A stretch of 64,000 nt of DNA, taken from NCBI GenBank assembly GCA_026874595.1, contig CM049317.1:17531382-17595381 (forward strand). The letters run 5' to 3'. Every line of letters starts with the position of its first letter. Position 1 is the stretch's first letter. Shown piece after piece: positions 11,671 to 24,188 of this stretch. A program made the position numbers and the translations under genes. Source of the stretch: Sipunculus nudus. Taxonomy: Eukaryota > Annelida > Sipuncula > Golfingiida > Sipunculidae. Under the pieces are notes generated by a model, which was not told the origin of the DNA, did no database searches, and saw nothing but the letters and a program-made list of their open reading frames with translations.

Positions 11671-12575
11671 TAGCTCAGCTGACTATAAGTCGTCTGAGCT
11701 ATAGTCGTGGTCCATTGTCCGTCCGTCTGTCGTGCCGTCCGTCTGTCCGGATGTCCGTCCGTAAGACTGGCACGTTTCGACACCGTTGGACCTACGAATC
11801 TGTAATACGGCATACAGTTAGATGTCCCCAAAATCTCCTACCAAAGATCAATAGGACTTCGTTCCTTCGAGATATTAAGGAAAACCCTCAATTTTTTATT
11901 AGAAATCTTTTTTACACTTCAGGACTGCCTAATATCAAAACCACTCATCTGGTTTTCTTCATATTTACCATAAATATTCCTCTATATAGTTCCTATGTAC
12001 ATGCAAGAAATTTAGTCAGTATTATTTAATTTAAAAAAGTTATGGACCAAAAAATAATGGACTTTGTAAAAAAATCAGGAAGATATTTGGTCACTTAAGA
12101 CCAAAAGTGTTAAAGTTAGGGACTTTTTTTCAGTAATACAACTTTAATCAATCAAAATTTTATTGTATACCAAAAATCATATCAAAATCTGTTAAATTTT
12201 TTTAAATATTGGCAAAAATATAAAATTGGTACCTTAAATTTTGCCCAACTTTGGCCACAGCACATTTTTTTTCCTGTAAGTACAGTGGATTTCATTTTCA
12301 TAGCATGTACACATAAGGATTTAATCTGTTAAAATCTGAAATTTGAAAATAAAAGCTGCAAAATTAGGCTAGTTATTGAATTTTTTGGAGGCTCTTGTTG
12401 TATTCCCTTACATTGTCAAGCAATCCACTTTGATGACTGTAGGTCATTCAGTGTACATCTCTATGCTCCCCAGGCTGTTGGAATAATTTTAGATGTCCCC
12501 AAAATCTCCTACCATACCGAAAATTGGGTCATTAGGACTTTGTTCCTTCGAGATATTAAGGAAAAACCTAGGAAG
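11671..12575 (+). mobile_element. Family F copy 1
   Basis: It starts with a terminal hairpin at 11,671-11,701 (arms TAGCTCAGCTGACT and AGTCGTCTGAGCTA around ATA), then a GTCCGTCCGTCTGTC tract, then cores. The phrase AGATGTCCCCAAAATCTCC occurs at 11,820 and again at 12,491, 671 bases apart, so two core units are present. The same core lies in reverse at 35.5-35.8 kb. The element is non-coding; open frames across it are chance. The right border is approximate. Confidence 0.7.
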
Positions 12576-13164
12576 CTACAAAAGAAGAAATACAGATCTG
12601 TTGTTCTTTATTAGATCAGCGCTCTTGCAATGTCAACGCCATCGATAATCTGACCAGTCCTGCAAAGGCATATAGTTCAGGGCGGTCTAGGTTTACACAA
12701 ATTCTTAGGGGGCACTAACCAGGGAAAATCCATAACAGAAGACCAATGGCACCTGTTGGTGGGTGTGGGTGTCTGTCTTACACATTGTGCGGAAAATATT
12801 ATGACGAATTCTGTTGCTCTTTGCTTGGAATGTATAAAAATCCACTTTAATTCTTCTAAATTCCATGACATTTATACATCGAGAAATGCCCTTTCCCATG
12901 ATTCCCCATACTCTTACAAAAGTCTCGTTAAAATAGTAGGAGTTATTTTATATTTATGACCGCATATCAAATATAAATCTGTTATGAATGTAGGGCGGGA
13001 TGAACCGCCCTGGCCGCAATGCCACACGTTCAGTATACATATAATGTATCTGTGTTACTTTTTAGAATTTAAAACTTAAATAATCATATATTTGCCTGTA
13101 GTGTTATTAACCGTTTTTATTATCCACTTCCTACAGACAATTGTATGTTATGACAAATCTTTTC
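12576..13164. other. Spacer; small GC hairpin at 12,992-13,011
   Basis: AGGGCGG and CCGCCCT flank GATGAA at 12,992-13,011. Otherwise nothing is recognised. Confidence 0.4.
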
Positions 13165-14247
13165 AAGTTAATATATGGTATATATTGTACGGAAGCGTAT
13201 TGCTGCGACCTGGTAAAAGAAAAATTATTTATCTTGTACGTACGGCATAATACATTTTACGGATCTGATTCATAGACTACACAACATGCCAACAGATATA
13301 TGTATAAGCAATATGTATATGTAATAATGTATGTTTTCACATTATATATACAACATCTCCACCTCCTTGCGAACCGCTGGACCACAATTGAAACCAACAC
13401 ACACACTCACATATATCTATTTACAGTATATATTTAAATGCTATTCGGTTCACATTTTATTTTTGTGTCCAGGTTTCTGTTATATTTCAAGCAAGCGAAA
13501 TATACATCAAATCGTTGTCTAACAGTCATATACAGAACTCCCATTTTCAGACAGATGATTAGCAGTATAAGATGTTATAATAGTGAGCATGTCAAAATGT
13601 TAATAAGGAACAAATCTTGCCTTTGCCAAAATGAAACTCCTTTTTTGAGAAAGAAGCTAGGGTTCGGACAAGAGGTACAGCTGCCAAATAGCACATGTAA
13701 CTTGCCCTTCTGTAAACGGCATGAAGTTCAATTATGGGATCAAGCACTTCATAATATATGAATCATGAACCTCTCCTAATGGGCATCTCTGTATTACAGA
13801 ACCTCTATAAGTGTCTGTGTGAACCTCTGTAAGTGTTTACATAAGAAGGCCGGGTGACCAGAAGAAAGATCTTGGTCGCGCACATGCGACGATTACAAAA
13901 AAAAAAGATATGAAACATGAAAGAAGAAACACCTAGAGAAACTTGAAAACCCTTGAATTGTGAATTTATGCTGTACCACCACCAGGTGGCGTGAGCGCTG
14001 TGTTTGTCTCGTTTCTAAACGAATTGTCTCGTTTCTAAATTTTATTTCCATTTCAAATTTGCCACATAAGCATAGGAATCCCCCGCAAGTAACAATAACT
14101 AATTTTGTCTCTTGCACGGGATATTTTATCTGGTCAAAGGGGAACCTCTGTTAGACATTACATGTATTACTAATAACATTATTAATATCCACCGGCTGAG
14201 CCATTCTAACACAGCGCTGGTATTATATCCCAAGGCTTTCAGTCTTT

Positions 14248-14249
14248 TC

Positions 14250-14306
<57 letters not shown>

Positions 14307-14351
14307 CAGAGAGAGAGAGAGGGACAGAGACAGAGAGAGAGGGAGAGAGAG
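14248..14351. repeat. Compound CA, TA, GA microsatellite
   Basis: (CA)n passes into (TA)n and then a long (GA)n with interruptions, at the centre of the fold-back element. Confidence 0.95.
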
Positions 14352-15456
14352 CCGATTGTATGGTAGAGAGTTTAAATGAAAAAAGGACCTATTTACATTT
14401 TACAAACCAGGTATTTTGAGTATACATGAAATACAGTTTAGTCTTCTTAAACTATTACGGTATCTTTTAATTTTTCTTTCTTTGTTTGCTTTCTCCTGTA
14501 TACAAGTGGGCGCTATCAATGAGGAAAAACAAACAGCGCTCACAACACCAGGTGGCCATAAAAATAAACTTTAAAAATCAAGGTTTTTCAAGCTTCTTTT
14601 TATAATTGTCGCGTATGCCAAAATAAGATCTTGCTTCTGGTCACGCAGTCTTGTTATAGTAAACAGACAAAGGTGCACTGTGTTTACTCACACACAGAAC
14701 CATAAAAACTACACAAAACCGGTAAATAGGAGATATTAAGCCCGTGTATCGGCATGGACTTGCTGAGCAACTTTCATATTCAGCCAAAATGATTTAATAA
14801 CGTGAGACAAAACACATATTATTACAAAAGGATATAAACCTTGAGTGTCAATACAGAGGTTTCTGTAATACAGAGATGCCGTAAGGAGAGGTTCATGATT
14901 CATATATTATGAAACGAAGTGCTTGATCCCATCAGTTGAACTTCATGCCGTTTACAGGAGGGCATGTGACACTGTGCGTTATGTCATAATTCTAGTTCTT
15001 TTCCAGATCAAATTTGGAATATAAGAAACCTACCCCACATATATCCATTCCCAATTACTCACAATCAGGCTATTTGTTAGGTGTACCTCTTGTCCGAACC
15101 CTTCCTTCTCCAAAAATGAGTTTCAATTTGGCAATGGATAATTTTTTTCTTATCAATATTATGACAGGCTCATCATTAAATTATCATACACTGCTAACAG
15201 AATTTGATAACCTATTTAAACATGAAAGTTCTGTATATATGTCAGACTGGCAGACAACGATTTGATAAATTTTGATTCCTTGATAATATCCGAAACCTAG
15301 ACACAAAAAAAACAAAATTAAATCCAACAGCATTTAAATTCATAGTATAAATAAATAAATACATAAATAAACATGTATTTTTATTCTTTTCAACCGTGTT
15401 CCGACGGTTTGCAAGGTGAAGATGTTGTGTAGTTAGGGTATGAACACGCATTATTT

Positions 15457-15459
<3 letters not shown>

Positions 15460-15511
<52 letters not shown>
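15460..15511. repeat. (TA)n microsatellite
   Basis: About 26 uninterrupted TA units in the right arm of the fold-back element. The left arm has only a short TA-rich stretch at the mirror position. Confidence 0.95.
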
Positions 15512-15513
<2 letters not shown>

Positions 15514-15572
15514 CTTATACATATATCAGTTGGCCTGATGTGTATTCTGTGAATCAAATTCGTAAGATTAAT

Positions 15573-15677
15573 TATGTCGTACGTACGAGATAATATGTCG
15601 TACGAACGAGATAGTATGTCATACGTATGAGATAGTATGTCCTACGTAGGAGCTAGTATGTCGTACATACGAAATAA
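15573..15677. repeat. Five 21-bp tandem units with palindromic cores
   Basis: Each unit is TATG + a 12-base core + a short AT-rich tail. The cores in order are TCGTACGTACGA, TCGTACGAACGA, TCATACGTATGA, TCCTACGTAGGA and TCGTACATACGA. Cores 1, 3 and 4 are perfect palindromes with different outer bases, so two positions changed together. The left arm of the fold-back element has one counterpart (TTGTACGTACGG near 13,234), so the array expanded on this side only. Confidence 0.9.
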
Positions 15678-15755
15678 ATAATTTATTTTTCTTTTACCAG
15701 ATGGCAGCAATATGCTTTCGTAATATAGCAATTATATAATTACTTTAAATCTATT

Positions 15756-16056
15756 CAGCTATTTTCTTTGGTGGAGGTAACCTCCTCAACTGTATTATAA
15801 TGCTAACTAAACTAAAAACAGTAGAACGCCTGTATTACGGTCACCATCGGGACTTGATGAAAGTGGCCTTAATACAGGAGTGGCCCTTTTACAGGACTTC
15901 ACCAGGATTTGGGGGGGGGGGTGTTAACATGTAACACAAAAATAAGTTCAAATCTTTATTACAATCAACAAAATAACGTATATACAGAGTATTTGTATAA
16001 TTAGTGTTATCAATAAAAAAAAATAAAATATTGACAATCACGACAACCCTATTTAA
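15756..16056. other. Spacer with a repeat end
   Basis: TAGAACGCCTGTATTACGGT near 15,821 resembles, in reverse, a stretch near 47,340-47,395 (AACGCCTG and repeated ACGGTC/ACGGCC words), suggesting a shared small element. A ten-base G run follows near 15,910. Confidence 0.35.
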
Positions 16057-18123
16057 AACAAGGCCTACAGGCCGAATGCGAACCTGTGCATTGGGAAATA
16101 TACCAGGTATAATGCTTCAATGCTGGACCATTACTTTTCATGTATATGAACTATGCAAGTACTAAACATTTTGAATAAGAAACAATTACACAAACATCAC
16201 TGCTGAAGTTCTGGCATAGGTGGACACAACACTAAAAAGATTGTAGCTGGCACCACCAGTCTTGTACACAACGAAGCTATCAGAGATATATACATACGTC
16301 CAATTTCAGACTGATATATCAAACCCCTCCTGAGAAAAATGTGTGCAAAAGTCATGGTAGGTGGCGACACCTGTCTTGTGAGCGAGAAAGCCATCAAAGA
16401 CACATAGACAGGTCCAAATATTATACCAATACATCAAACTTACCTTGAGTCTGATGCATGGGGCTGACCAGGCTTAGGTGAGAAAGGCTGTTGCCCCGAG
16501 TGAACTGTGACAAATTGCTTGCTCAGACTACTGCACTGAGTAAACTCCTGACCCATACCTGGCTGCACTGAGTGAACTCTTGACCTGTTGCCTAATCTGA
16601 TACAGTTGGCAGTCTGCCAAAGCTATAAATAGATCCAGACTGACCTCTAGCCTGTTGCCAAATCTGAAATAGTAGCCACACCATTGCATAAGCTCATGCA
16701 GGGGCCCTGCCCTGAGGGGCTTGACACCCATGAAGTGATCACATGGTGCCCATGAGGTGTTCACATGTCACCCATGAGGTGATCACATGCCATGTGCTTG
16801 GCTGCACTGATTGAACTCTTGACCTATATCTGTCTGCACTGAATGAACTCTTGATCTGTTCCCAAATCTGAAACAGTTGGCAGTTTCTCATCCTATTTAA
16901 AGATACAGATTCAATCTTGGCCTGTTGGTATATGTGTTTACACATACTGAAAGACTTTGGTTAAAATTTCTTTTTTCAAGCTGACATATTCATAAACTTT
17001 TTATCAAAATATCTAGAATAATAAAAAATGCAGTACTTTTATTGTTAAAGGTCCAATAGTTCTGCCAAAAATCATTCTAGTAAACTTGAACAAAGGCCAC
17101 CTAAGAATAATTTTTGTGCAATGTTACAGAAGATATAATTGAAAAAATAATTTTGTAGAAGAACACTATTGCAGTCCTCAGTTTGAAAAAGACATAATAA
17201 TGGCCATAAGACCAACTTAAGCCTATCACGACTCAACCAAAAATCAACAAACTCAGTATATTCTGATATGATTGAAAGAACCATGTCCTAGGATAATTCT
17301 TTTAAAAATTTGAACAATTCAACTTGACAGTTTCATCATTAAGCTGAAAGAGGCTAAAATTATGAGTTTTTCTGCCCATAAAAAAACAGGTCAATGTAGG
17401 TAGCACCACTAAATCTACAACTTCAAATATGAGTCATGTGACCAACATCTGCACAATACCTGGTAATGCTAGCTTCTGTCATTTCTGAGAGTACTATGTC
17501 AGTATGCTTACTTGGCCGAATGACTGTTCAAATTTGTGTAACTCCACTAAAATTCATCAAATACAAACCATCTGAACAAACTTGAGAGGGCTTGCCTCAT
17601 TTATGTAAAATATTTAACAATTTGACTGGACCGTCTACAAGACGACAACTTTTAAAATATTGTCAGCTTTTTCCTTATGGATTAATGTACAGATGACCAA
17701 TGAACCCGGTACAAAAATAGGTCAATTCAGGTGGCGCCACCAATACCTGAATTTCATATATGACTCATGTGACCAACACTGGCAAAAAATTTGGTGATGA
17801 TAGCTCTGGCTGTTTCTGAGACTATCATTTTTGTATGCGTTTTTTGGACAGATGACTAAGTTCAACTTCCTGAACAAAATTGAGGGAGATAGTATTAAAG
17901 ATTATTTCTGTGAAATATTGAACAATTTGGCTTGAGTGTTTCGGAGGAGAAGATTTTTAAAGGTTTTTTTAGCTTTTTCTCTATAAAATTTAAGAAAATT
18001 TTCAGATGGCTAATTTTTTGCATTAAATTTCATGGTGCTAGCTCCAATCATTTTCAAAATAGTATTGGTAAACGTACAGAAGACAAACCCCACCACACCA
18101 TCGCATTTGTTCAGAGGTTCACT
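16057..18123 (+). mobile_element. Family E copy 1
   Basis: It begins AACAAGGCCTACAGGCC (a small AGGCCT-type hairpin) followed by GCGAACCTGTGCATTGGG. It ends with a worn version of the family end (CATCGCATTTG...GAGGTTCACTA). Inside are blocks shared with 29.2-31.25 kb in the same order: the CACTGAGTGAACTCTTGACC array, the ACATTCATAAACTTTTTAT block, and tail blocks with AGGTGGCGCCACCAATACC. The two copies are close enough that three spurious open frames are nearly identical in both. It has no coding capacity and is probably a non-autonomous DNA element. Confidence 0.7.
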
Positions 18124-18596
18124 AAAAATTAATACAGATGCATATTGAATGCAAAATTATAATACAGATACATCTCATTGATGGCAAAATCTTGAATTAA
18201 TTTGACAATGGATACCAATTATTTATAATCCATGTACAGCCGTCTTTATATACCCACAGAGAGCTGTATAGCTGTGATTGTAAACATTGCCTGGCATGAG
18301 GAATATCTAAAAATCATAAATCTACATTTTTTAAAAGCTTTTAAAAAACATTCTTGTCAATATTAACCATAGATAAACTGAAATCTAAATGTCTAGAGGC
18401 ATGATGTAATAAATGCTGATAAACTGGTGCCAGTCTAGATGTATCTAGATGTATCTGTGTATCTGCTTCACACAGTTAACATATATGGTAAAATGACTCA
18501 ATTGAACCTTTATAATTCAGCCAAAATTCATTCTTTGGAACCATAAAAGACAATTATTATAAGAATTATTCAGGGTATTATTCTTGTAAAATATTA
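18124..18596. repeat. Family E internal block, duplicated at 20,945-21,390
   Basis: TTGAATGCAAAATTATAATA and TAATTTATAATCCATGTACAG recur in order at about 20,945-21,390, placing this stretch within the E repeat cluster though outside a clear pair of ends. Confidence 0.6.
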
Positions 18597-18790
18597 AACA
18601 AGGCCTACAGGCCTAATGCGAACCTGTGCAATGAGATTACACCAGGTATCATGATTCAATGCTGGACCATTACTTTTCAAGAACATGTGTAACATGTATA
18701 TTAACAATGCAAGTACTAAACACTTAGAACAAGAAAAAATTAAACATACATCACTGCTGCAATTCTGGCATGGGTGCACACAACACAAAA

Positions 18791-20125
18791 ACTAGAATAT
18801 GGGTAGTCAACAAGCATCTACCTGTATCTGCCAAAATCAGAGTGGGAAAGGTGAAGTGAGGAATAGATTGAGTGGCAAGGGGAAATAGAGTGAGGTGTGT
18901 TGCATAATAGCCTGGATGTCTGCAGCCGAAATGTGTATGTAGGTGGCGCCACCTGTCATAAAATCAAGAAAGCTGTCCAGGATGTATACACATGCAAAAT
19001 TTTAGGTGGATAAGTCCAACCAATGCAGAGATATGAGTGATTTTAGCACACGGCAGACAAACAGACGGACGCTGTGCAAAAATGGTGGCAGATGGCACCA
19101 CCAATTTTGTGAATGATTAAGAGCTATGTGAGATCTATACACATGCAAAATTTCAGGGGGATATGTCAAACCACTGCTTAGATATGAGTGATTTTATCCC
19201 AAGGCAGATGAACAGATGGACGCTGTGCAAAAATGGTGGCAGGTGAGGTGGCACCACCAGTTTTGCATTTGATAAAGAGCTATGGGAGATCTATACACAT
19301 GCAAAATTTTGGCCCAACTGGTCAAACGGTTCCCGAAATATGAGCTTGAGTGTCTGCAGCTTAAACGTGAATGTAGGTGGCGCCACCTGTCATAAAATCA
19401 AGAAAGCTGTCAAGGATGTATAAGCCTGCAAAATATCAGGTGGATAAGTCAAAATACTGCTGAGATATGAGTGATTTTATCCCAAGGCAGATGAACAGAT
19501 GGACGCTGTGCAAAAATTGTGGCAGGTGAGGTGGCACCACCAGTTTTGCATTTGATAAAGAGCTATAAGAGATCTATACACATGCAAAATTTTGGCCCAA
19601 CTGGTCAAACGGTTCCCGAGATATGAGCTTGGATGTCTGCAGCTTAAACGTGAATGTAGATGGCACCACCTGTCATAAAATCAAGAAAGCTGTCCAGAAT
19701 GTATACACATGCAAAATTTCAGGTTGGATAAGTCCAACCAATGCAGAGATATGAGTGTTTTTATCCCAAGGCTGATGAACAGATGGACACTGTGCAAAAA
19801 TGGTTGCAGGTGGCGCCACCATTTTTAGTGTATGTTATAAAGCTTTCCAAGGGCTACATTTGTGCAAAATCTTTAGCCTAATCGGTCAAACGGTTCCCGA
19901 GATATGTGGGTTTATGTGTGGAAACAGACACACAAATGGACGCTGGGCAGAGAGGAAAGGTCAGAGGTCAACCAAAAATGAGGGCGCAGCAGTTCACATG
20001 TGACCGATCATAATTCTGAATTTTAAAAAATTCTGCCCAGTGGTTATGGAGGAGTTCTCCAGAAACCTATGTGGCGATGGGGGCAGCATCCGCGTCCGAC
20101 TGAAAACATACCAGTATGTCAAACA
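18791..20125 (+). mobile_element. Family B copy 2, nested in family E
   Basis: It begins ACTAGAATATGGGTAGTC after an A run. Tandem cores carry GGTGGCGCCACC near 18,942, 19,377 and 19,808, alternating with GGTGGCACCACC variants near 19,251 and 19,521. The recurring phrase GATATGAGTGATTTTATCCC and GGACGCTGTGCAAAAATGG mark the units. The terminal 30-base palindrome is missing: the copy stops near CCGCGTCCGACTGAAAAC. It interrupts a family E element and is therefore younger than that copy. Confidence 0.7.
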
Positions 20126-21880
20126 AACCCCTCCTATGAAATTAGCAGGGACATACACTGTGCAAAAATTATTGTAGGTGGCGCCACCAGTTTTGTACAC
20201 TATAACGCTACCCGATATGTATAAACATGCCCAATTTTAGGCTGATGTATAAAATACCTCTGTAGAAATAAGCAGGCACATACACTGCAAAAGTCAATGT
20301 AGGTGGCACCACCTGTCTTGTAAATGAGAATACCATCAAAGACGCATAGACAGGTAAAAATATCAGTCCAATACATCAAACTTCCCCAGAGTTTGATGCC
20401 CTGGGCTGACAAGGCTTAGGTGAGTAAGGCAGTTGCCCCCAAGTGACCTGTGACAAATTGCTGCCTCAAGCTACTGCACTGAGTGAACCCTTGACCTGCA
20501 CCTGGCTAGACTGAGTGAACTTTTGACCTGTACCTGGCTGCACTGAGTGAACTCTTGACCTGTTGCATAATCTGACACAGTTGGCAGTCTGCCAAAGCTA
20601 TAAATAGATTCAGGCTGCACTTTGGTGCCAAATATGATGCAGTGAGCAGTCTGCCAAAGCTATAAACAGAATGCAGCTACTGCACTGAGTGAACTCTTGA
20701 CCTATACCTGGCTGCACTTCTTACAATCCTGGCACTGTGCCAAAACTATTTATAGAGCTGACATCATCTTGGCTAATGGCCAACATCAAGGCACTGGCAA
20801 TCTGCCAATGGTAAACCAAGTGTTGCCATATGTACACAAAAGTGGTCCCTACTTGTAATAACTTTGAAATTTATTTTCCCAATACAAAATGCTTTTCAGC
20901 TGACTTTTTATAAGAAAGAAATCAGGAATATATGTAAAATTATTATGGATACATACTGAATGCAAAATTAAAATACAGATATATCTCAATGATGGCAAAT
21001 TTTTTAATTAAGTTGAGTAAGGATACCAATAATTTATAATCCACGTACAGTTGTCTTTATATAGCCACAGAGAGCTTAATATCCATGATTGTAACATTGC
21101 CTGGTATGATGAATAACTTAAATCATAAATCTAAATTTTTTAAAAGCCTTTAAAAATCTTTTTTGTCATTATTAACCAAAGATAACCTGAAATCTAAATG
21201 TCTAGTGGCATGATGTAATAGATGCTAATAAACTGGTGCCAGGCTAGATGTAACAGCATTACACAGCTAACATATATGGTAAAATGACTCAATTCAAGCT
21301 CCATAATTCAGCCAAAAATCATTCATGTGGAACCATTAATGACAATTATTATAAGAATAATTGTAGGGATTATTCTTGTAAAATATTCAACAAACTGGCT
21401 TCAGTGGCATCAGTCGAAAAACGTTTTGCAGGTTTATAACTCATATAGGAAGATACAGCAAAATGGCTAAGTTAAGCTTCCCTTAACTCAGCCAAAAAGC
21501 ACTGAACCAAAACCATTTTAACAAAATTGAATTATCAACATCTGAGGATAATTAATGTGTGAGATTTAAGAATTTGGCCCAGTGGTTTTTGAGAAGAAGA
21601 TCTTTGTAGCCACTGAGCTAAAATGGGCTGTTATGGCATATGACTAAATTCAGCTTCCCATAACTTAGCCAAAAGTCACTGAAAACTGACCATTTGAACA
21701 AACTTCAGAAAGCACTACCCTAGGATCTTTCTGTGCGATATTAAACATTTTAGCCATATGGTTTCAGAGAAGAAGTAATTTGTAGCCCTCAGTGTGATAC
21801 AGGCACTGATGACCCCGTACAAAAAAGGCCGATGCAGGTGGTGCCACCAATACTTCAATTTCAGATATGACTTATGTGAC

Positions 21881-23782
21881 CAACATTGGCATAAAATTTG
21901 GTGATGATAGCTCCAGCCGTTTCTGAGATTTAAATTTTAATATGCTTTTTTGCACAGGTAACAAAGTTCAACCTCCTGTAACTCGGCCAAAAATCTCTGA
22001 ACTGGAACCATTCCAACAAACTTGAGAAAGATTGTTCCAAGGATCATTCCTGTGAAATATTGGACAATTTGGCTGGACAGTTTCCGAGAAGAAGATTTTA
22101 TAAAGCTTTTTTAGCTTTTTCCCTATAAAATCTAAGAAAATGCAGTTAGAAAAAAAAAATAAACAAAATCCGATATAGTTTTTTGGATGACTGATTATTT
22201 GCAAAATATTTGGTGATGCTAGCTCCTGTCGTTTTTGAGATAGCTATGGTTAACGAACAGATGACGCACGACACACGACGCACGACGGAGGCTGCCGCAC
22301 CATCGCATAAGCTCACAGGTTAGTTAACAAATTGGCCTCAGTAGGGTCAGTCAAAAAAATTTTACAGGTTTATAACTCATATGGGATATACAGCAAAATG
22401 GCAAAGTTAAGCTTCCCATAACTCAGCCAAAAATCACTGAACCAAAACCATTTGAACAAACTTGAATTATCAACATCTAAGGATAATTAATGTGTGAGAT
22501 TTAAGAATTTGGCCCAGTGGTTTTTGAGGAGAAGATCTTTGTAGCCACTGAGCTAAAATGGGCTGTTACAACATATGACTAAATTCAGCTTCCCATAACT
22601 CAGCCAAATTCACTGAACTTAGACCATTTGAACAAATTTCAGAAAGCACTACCCTAGGATCATTTCTGTGCGATATTAAACTATTTGGCCATATGGTTTC
22701 AGAGAAGAAGTTTTTTGTAGCTGTCAGTATGATACAGGCACTGATGACCCCTGTACAAAAAAGGTCGATGCAGGTGGCGCCACCAATACCTCAATTTCAG
22801 ATATGTCTCATGTGAACAACATTGGCATAAAATTTGGTGATGATAGCTCCAGCCGTTTCTGAGATTTAAATTTTAATATGCTTTTTTGCACAGGTAACAA
22901 AGTTCAACCTCCTGTAACTCGGCCAAAAATCTCTGAACTGGAACCATTCCAACAAACTTGAGAAAGATTGTTCCAAGGATCATTCCTGTGAAATATTGGA
23001 CAATTTGGCTGGACAGTTTCCGAGAAGAAGATTTTATAAAGCTTTTTTAGCTTTTTCCCTATAAAATCTAAGAAAATGCAGTTAGAAAAAAAAAATAAAC
23101 AAAATCCGATATAGTTTTTTGGATGACTGATTATTTGCAAAATATTTGGTGATGCTAGCTCCTGTCGTTTTTGAGATAGCTATGGTTAACGAACAGATGA
23201 CGCACGACACACGACGCACGACGGAGGCTGCCGCACCATCGCATAAGCTCACAGGTTAGTTAACAAATTGGCCTCAGTAGGGTCAGTCAAAAAAATTTTA
23301 CAGGTTTATAACTCATATGGGATATACAGCAAAATGGCAAAGTTAAGCTTCCCATAACTCAGCCAAAAATCACTGAACCAAAACCATTTGAACAAACTTG
23401 AATTATCAACATCTAAGGATAATTAATGTGTGAGATTTAAGAATTTGGCCCAGTGGTTTTTGAGGAGAAGATCTTTGTAGCCACTGAGCTAAAATGGGCT
23501 GTTACAACATATGACTAAATTCAGCTTCCCATAACTCAGCCAAATTCACTGAACTTAGACCATTTGAACAAATTTCAGAAAGCACTACCCTAGGATCATT
23601 TCTGTGCGATATTAAACTATTTGGCCATATGGTTTCAGAGAAGAAGTTTTTTGTAGCTGTCAGTATGATACAGGCACTGATGACCCCTGTACAAAAAAGG
23701 TCGATGCAGGTGGCGCCACCAATACCTCAATTTCAGATATGTCTCATGTGAACAACATTGGCATAAAATTTGGTGATGATAG
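21881..23782 (+). repeat. Perfect 936-bp tandem duplication
   Basis: The stretch from 21,881 repeats from 22,817 with no difference that I can find by eye over 966 bases; identity stops at 22,846/23,782, and the base before each start differs. Each copy contains a complete family E tail ending CACCATCGCATAAGCTCAC. Identical 78-codon minus frames inside are by-products, not genes. Neighbouring E units are clearly diverged, so this step is recent (unequal exchange) or an assembly duplicate. Confidence 0.9.
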
Positions 23783-24188
23783 GTCCAGCCGTTTCTGAGA
23801 TTGTAATTTTAGTATGCTTTTATGGACAGATGACTAAGTTCAACTTCCTGTAACTTGGCCAAAAATCACCGAACTTAAACCATTCGAACAAACTTGAGAG
23901 AGATTATTCTAGGAATCATTTCTGTGAAATATTGGACAATTTGGCTGAACAGTTTCGGAGAAGAAGATTTTTAAAGCCTTTTTAGCTTTTTCCCTATAAA
24001 ATCTAAGAAAATGCAGTTAGCCAAAAAATAAGCAAAATCCGATATAGTTTTTTAATGACTAATTTTTTTGCATAAAATTTCGTGATGCTACCTCTTGCCA
24101 TTTTCAAGATAGTATGGGTTAACGTACAGACGACGGACGACTGACGACGGACAATGCCACACCATCGCATAAGCTCACAGGTTCGCTA

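Larger units (their letters stand above)
13165..15755. mobile_element. Fold-back element with long diverged inverted arms
   Basis: The left arm (about 13,165-14,010) is the reverse complement of the right arm (about 14,523-15,755). Matched blocks in mirror order are: TATTGCTGCGACCTGGTAAA with 15,690-15,720; GATATATGTATAAGCAATAT with about 15,508-15,530; AAATCGTTGTCTAACAGTC with about 15,240-15,265; AGGGTTCGGACAAGAGGTAC with about 15,083-15,105; ATATGAATCATGAACCTCTC with about 14,888-14,910; and GTGACCAGAAGAAAGATCTT with about 14,624-14,645. The arms differ by indels and many substitutions, so the element is old. The middle holds a CA/TA/GA microsatellite. No frame is coding. A fragment of the right-arm interior recurs at 33,776-33,981, so it is a dispersed family. 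Confidence 0.75.
18597..24188 (+). mobile_element. Family E copy 2, enlarged by nested and tandem insertions
   Basis: It starts AACAAGGCCTACAGGCC and ends GCATAAGCTCACAGGTTCGC next to TA at 24,187-24,188. Family B copy 2 interrupts it (18,791-20,125), exactly after CACAACAC, a point found intact in copy 1 near 16,232. After the insertion the E text resumes with the TCAAAC..ACCCCTCC phrase. The tail block (GTAACTCGGCCAAAAATC through CACCATCGCATAAGCTCAC) is amplified in tandem, including one perfect 936-bp duplication. At 5.6 kb it is by far the longest E copy here. Confidence 0.65.

Noticed and set aside
11478-12029. A 183-codon plus-strand frame
   Set aside because: It runs through a poly-G tract and the family F end hairpin and core; it is chance.
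21968-23140. Two identical 78-codon minus-strand frames that look like duplicated genes
   Set aside because: They lie within the perfect 936-bp tandem duplication of a non-coding repeat tail; other diverged copies of the same block do not keep the frame open.
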